This document shows, in pieces, positions 60,582 to 64,000 of a stretch of 64,000 bases of DNA. The position numbers were made by a program, and so were the translations under genes. The notes under the pieces were generated by a model that was not told where the DNA came from, did not search any database, and worked only from the letters and a program-made list of their open reading frames with translations. The stretch comes from Palsa-1439 sp050015495 (GTDB lineage: Bacteria > Verrucomicrobiota > Verrucomicrobiia > Palsa-1439): NCBI GenBank assembly GCA_050015495.1, contig JBEKBH010000020.1, positions 1 to 64,000 of the forward strand, given 5' to 3'. Each line of letters begins with the position of its first letter. Positions within the stretch are counted from its first letter, which is position 1.

Positions 60582-62084
60582 ATGTGTGGGCTGATTCTTT
60601 TCGAGGACGATCATCTGCTGGTCGTCAACAAGCCGTCGGGTATCAACACCCACAAGCCGGACCGGTTTGCGCCGGATGGCATCCATGAATGGCTGACCAA
60701 ACGCGAGCCGCGCTGGCGGACGCTGTCGATTTTGCAGCGGCTGGACAAGGACACGTCCGGCGTGATCGTGTTCGGCAAGACGCGGGAAGCCAACCAGTCG
60801 CTCGCGAAACAATTCGAGCAACACAAGGTCGAAAAGGTTTACCTGCTGCTGAGCGCGGTCCGGCCGACGCGCATGAAGTTCTGGGCGAAATCGCCCAATT
60901 GCGTGACGGAATTTGAGTTTGTCCAGGCCCATGGCGATTATTTCCTCGTGCAAGCCAAACCGCTCACGGGCAAGACCCACCAGATTCGCCGGCACGCCGC
61001 GGACGCCAGTTTCCCAATTCTCGGAGACACGGAATACGGGGGCGCGGCCGCGCCGCGGCTGATGCTGCATGCGCGCAAACTCAGTTTCGAGCACCCCGCG
61101 ACTGGCGAGCGCGTGTCGTTCGAGGCGTCCGTGCCGCGCGCGTTTGATGAGGTGGACGCGGTGGTCACGGCGGTGGAATTCCGCGAGCCGTTGTTTCACG
61201 AACCGACGAACGCCTTCCGCCTGATCAGCGACGGGGCGGACGGTTTCCCCGATGTGATTGTCGATTCCTACGACGGCCATCTGTTGATCCAGTGGCAGAC
61301 GGAAGCGGCGGAGCGAGGCGGCGCGGGATTGATCGAGCGCTTGCGGGCGGAGTGCCAGCCGCGGGCGATTTACACGCAACTGGTGACGAAGCAGGAACGG
61401 ACGATCCCGCGGCTGGTTTACGGGAACGAATTGGACCGGCGGACACCCGTTCGCGAGAACGACGTCACGTTCCTCATCAATTTCGGCGAGGGACTGGCGA
61501 CGGGAGTGTTTCTCGACCAGCGCGAGAACCGGCGGCGGTTGCTGGCGATGCCGCTGCGGGGAAAGACGGTCGTGAACACGTTCGCGTACACGTGCGCCTT
61601 TTCCGTGGCCGCCGCGAAGGCCGGCGCGGTGACGACCAGCGTGGATTTGTCCAAGAACTACCTCGAATGGGGACGGGACAATTTCTGCGCGAACGGACTG
61701 GATCCGGCCGGGCACGATTTCGTTTTCGGGGACGCGTTCGACTGGCTGAAACGGTTTGCGAAGCGGGGACAGCGCTGGGACGTGGTCATCGTCGATCCAC
61801 CGACATTTTCCACGACGAAACGGGGCCGGGCGTTCCAAGCGGGACGCGATTACGAAGAGTTGGCCGCGCTGGCGATTCCCCTGGTCGCGCCGGGCGGCTG
61901 GCTGCTGTGTTCGACCAATCAGCGGACGCTGGCGGCGGACGAGTTTGAACGGAGCATCGAGAAAGCGGCGAAGCGTTGCGGGCGCTCTATGGGGCCGCCG
62001 GAGTTTGAGACGGTGCCGTTTGATTTCCGGGTGGCGCCGAAGGAGCGGCCGTACCTGAAGACTTTCTGGGCCAGGCTGGAGTAG
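60582..62084 (+). CDS. fused RluA-type pseudouridine synthase and RlmI-like methyltransferase
   Basis: The 500-residue protein combines two RNA modification modules. Residues 1-190 are RluA-like: VVNKPSG and LQRLDKDTSGVIVFGK with catalytic D55, then KPLTGKTHQIRRHAADASFP. Residues 215-500 are a SAM-dependent rRNA methyltransferase like RlmI/RlmK: INFGEGLATGVFLDQRENRR, NTFAYTCAFSVAAAKAGA and VIVDPPTFSTTKRG. The targets are probably 23S rRNA sites but cannot be read from sequence. ATG 60582 is supported by alignment with the truncated copy at 59257. Its 3' end overlaps the convergent gene by 98 bases. Confidence 0.88.
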   Translation: MCGLILFEDDHLLVVNKPSGINTHKPDRFAPDGIHEWLTKREPRWRTLSILQRLDKDTSGVIVFGKTREANQSLAKQFEQHKVEKVYLLLSAVRPTRMKFWAKSPNCVTEFEFVQAHGDYFLVQAKPLTGKTHQIRRHAADASFPILGDTEYGGAAAPRLMLHARKLSFEHPATGERVSFEASVPRAFDEVDAVVTAVEFREPLFHEPTNAFRLISDGADGFPDVIVDSYDGHLLIQWQTEAAERGGAGLIERLRAECQPRAIYTQLVTKQERTIPRLVYGNELDRRTPVRENDVTFLINFGEGLATGVFLDQRENRRRLLAMPLRGKTVVNTFAYTCAFSVAAAKAGAVTTSVDLSKNYLEWGRDNFCANGLDPAGHDFVFGDAFDWLKRFAKRGQRWDVVIVDPPTFSTTKRGRAFQAGRDYEELAALAIPLVAPGGWLLCSTNQRTLAADEFERSIEKAAKRCGRSMGPPEFETVPFDFRVAPKERPYLKTFWARLE

Positions 62085-63858
62085 CGGCGACGGCATTTTG
62101 AATCTGCGGCCCAAACTCGACGATGGCCCAAATCCCGGCACCGGCTCCGGCGACCATCGCCATGGACCTGCCCACCGGCGAAAACGACGTGGCGGTCACG
62201 TGACCCGACTCGCACACGGTCGCGGAGACAAACGGGAACAAATGTTTGGAGATCGTCTCGGTTTGGGGAAGTTTGTCCATGTCCACGAACTCGCTATCGC
62301 CGATTTGCGCCAAGACGGGTTTGGCGACGGCATAGAGCGGCTCGAACAGGCCGCGGAGGTCGGCGTAACTGTACAACGACCCGTTGGCCGGCACGCGCTG
62401 GATGGATTGCTGGTAGGCCGCGCTGGCGGCCAGCGTTGGTTTTGACGCGGTCACGTGGGCCAGCAGTTCGCGAGCGTAGTCGGGCGAGTTCGCGAGGATG
62501 AAGAACTGGCTGGTGGTGGTGTACGTCGGGGCGAACAGGCCCGCGCCGACCCGGACGGTGCGTAGCGTGTGACCCGCGCTTTCGGTTTCATCCCAGGGAG
62601 CCTTCTCGTCGTCACCCAGCGCGCTCTGCTTGAGAGCGTTCAGGGCATTATCGAGGGCCGGACGAAGTTTGTCTTCGTTGGCGATTTCGGCGACGAACGC
62701 CACGTCGGGTGAACGGGCGCCCGCGCGCCAACTGGCGATGACGGCCGTTTCGGGACCGAATTGTTGGAGGATATCTTCCCGCATGTGAATGCCGCGAGTG
62801 CGGAGCGCCTGCTGGAATTGTCCAACGGACAGCGTGATGGACGTGTTGCCGGATTGGGAGAGCGCCTGCATCGCCTCCTCATAGATGGCCGCGAGATTGG
62901 CCGAGCCGACGGAATACAACAGCGTATCCGGCGACGTGAACGCGAGGGTATTGCGCTGCGTGGGCGGGGCGGGTTTCGGCACGTTGCGGGAGTACGAGAG
63001 GAAGCCGACGTCCTGCACGCCGCGATCGAGGAACGTCATGCTGAGCGCGGCGGCATCCATGCCATCCAACTTCTGGAACGCGCCCGACGTTTGCGGCGAA
63101 AACGCCAGCAACGGGCCGAACAGGCCGAGCACCTGTTCGACGTTGACGTACGCAAGGAAATGGTAATTCTTCGCCGCGTGTTGTTGGGCGTTGATGAACC
63201 TGGCGCTGGCGGAGAGACGGTGGAAGCCGGCGGGGACCTGGCCCGTGTACGAGGCGATCATATCGCGCATCGTGTCCTCGCCGAACGTGAATACCGCCAG
63301 GGAATTGAAGAAGGCGTGGCAGATCGGCAGGTCCGGTGAGGTCTGCCAGAGCGTGTACTTTACTCCGAGATAGCTTTTGTCTTCAAAATCGCCCTGAAGA
63401 TATGTCTTCTTGAGTGACTCCTCGAGTTTGTACAGGCCCGCGGTCGCCTGGAGTTTCTTGTGTCCCGTGTCCACGCCGACAACGAGCCCGGCGCCGAATG
63501 AGGGAAGGATGGTCACGTGGGTGAGGCCCAGGAAGACTTCGCCCTGGGCCGAGTTGAGCGCGAAATCAAGGATGGCGACGTTGCCGTTATCGACGCCCGG
63601 ATGGGACGGGTTTTGGCGGAACAAGTCGAGCGGCTTTTTCAGGAATGCCTGGACTTCGGGTTCCTCCCACAGCGCGTACAATTCGGTCCTGGAGAAGTCG
63701 TCACGAGACTTGGAGAAGTCGGGGATATCGAGGAACACGAGCGAGGAATCGGGCAGCAAATCGGCGGCGCGCGGCGCCGGCCGGCTGAAGGTGGTATAGA
63801 CAAGCGCCAGGGCGACGACCGCGACCAGTAACAAGAAGATGATGACGATTTTTTTCAT
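61987..63858 (-). CDS. large exported protein of unknown function
   Basis: The 623-residue product has an N-terminal membrane anchor or signal (MKKIVIIFLLLVAVVALALV). A mixed alpha/beta body begins LLPDSSLVFLDIPDFSKSRD and ELYALWEEPEVQAFLKKPLD, a pattern resembling large envelope proteins of Verrucomicrobiota and Planctomycetota (DUF3352-like at most; not certain). The last 35 residues are Pro/Ala-rich. Those last codons lie antisense over the convergent methyltransferase gene. ATG 63858 is preceded by in-frame sequence without a better start. The function is unknown. Confidence 0.75.
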   Translation of the reverse strand: MKKIVIIFLLLVAVVALALVYTTFSRPAPRAADLLPDSSLVFLDIPDFSKSRDDFSRTELYALWEEPEVQAFLKKPLDLFRQNPSHPGVDNGNVAILDFALNSAQGEVFLGLTHVTILPSFGAGLVVGVDTGHKKLQATAGLYKLEESLKKTYLQGDFEDKSYLGVKYTLWQTSPDLPICHAFFNSLAVFTFGEDTMRDMIASYTGQVPAGFHRLSASARFINAQQHAAKNYHFLAYVNVEQVLGLFGPLLAFSPQTSGAFQKLDGMDAAALSMTFLDRGVQDVGFLSYSRNVPKPAPPTQRNTLAFTSPDTLLYSVGSANLAAIYEEAMQALSQSGNTSITLSVGQFQQALRTRGIHMREDILQQFGPETAVIASWRAGARSPDVAFVAEIANEDKLRPALDNALNALKQSALGDDEKAPWDETESAGHTLRTVRVGAGLFAPTYTTTSQFFILANSPDYARELLAHVTASKPTLAASAAYQQSIQRVPANGSLYSYADLRGLFEPLYAVAKPVLAQIGDSEFVDMDKLPQTETISKHLFPFVSATVCESGHVTATSFSPVGRSMAMVAGAGAGIWAIVEFGPQIQNAVAATPAWPRKSSGTAAPSAPPGNQTAPSQTPAAP

Positions 63859-64000
63859 TCTGTTGCGAGCGCAGACGGATCGGCTCAACAACGGGCGGGG
63901 ATGCTGACTTATAACGCCATGAGGGTCAAGGAAATAGGTTGTCACCGGAAATTGATGTGAAAACCGGAAAGAAAACTGGTATGATTCGTGCAAGAAGTAC

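Overview
The window looks like a chromosome segment of a high-GC Gram-negative bacterium of the phylum Verrucomicrobiota. Supporting signs are PEP-CTERM sorting tails, a secreted protein built from Gloeobacter/Verrucomicrobia-type (GloVer) repeats, outer-membrane and Mla/Lol genes, a stand-alone Flp-type pilin, and secreted beta-helix proteins. Nearly all of it is coding. I saw no tRNA, rRNA, CRISPR array, transposase or phage gene.

Left part (1-23,150). The edge holds fragments of older genes, a PEP-CTERM propeller protein, and a single-chain molybdenum hydroxylase. A minus-strand sulfur-assimilation operon follows, read from right to left: a YezD-like DUF2292 protein, a DUF3034-like barrel, cysK, metY and a fused metX-metW. 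Two tandem palindromic operator candidates lie at its head (10203-10246). Next come a GH28 pectinase-like protein, a lipoprotein, a tiny Cys/His-rich protein, and the minus-strand genes rpoD, dnaG, a gluzincin-like protein, two HEAT-like paralogues and a large secreted beta-helix/metallopeptidase protein.

Centre (23,150-45,150), almost all on the plus strand, is housekeeping: lysS, lolC/E-lolD, ilvE, then mcsA-mcsB-clpC (protein arginine phosphorylation and AAA+ unfoldase) ending in a strong terminator. It continues with mlaE-mlaF-mlaD, a PIN/TRAM protein, ispD, ispF, cysS, prfB with its programmed frameshift, trpC-trpF-trpB, a zinc-ribbon membrane protein, yicC, gmk, coaC and coaB. Many junctions overlap as ATGA, so this is probably a few long transcription units.

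Right part (45,100-64,000) is more accessory. It has a TPR protein and a DUF1015 protein, then an export-targeted methionine sulfoxide reductase cluster (two MsrA, one MsrB, a barrel protein). A Flp pilin follows with a good sigma-54 promoter and an unusual nested hairpin region behind it. Then come a TPR lipoprotein, an acyltransferase with an odd Cys/His tail, a GloVer-repeat protein between 141-bp direct repeats, a GT39-like membrane glycosyltransferase and a hydrolase. Last are nrdR, an ATP-cone protein, a HIT protein, a second PEP-CTERM propeller, a pseudouridine synthase/methyltransferase fusion, and a large exported protein.

The observations I rate highest are: a small, apparently undescribed Cys/His family seen twice (a free protein at 13694 and the tail of the acyltransferase at 51983); a truncated duplicate 5' end of the pseudouridine synthase gene left on the far side of the second PEP-CTERM gene, with only synonymous differences; the paired sulfur operators; and the structured region beside the sigma-54-dependent pilin.
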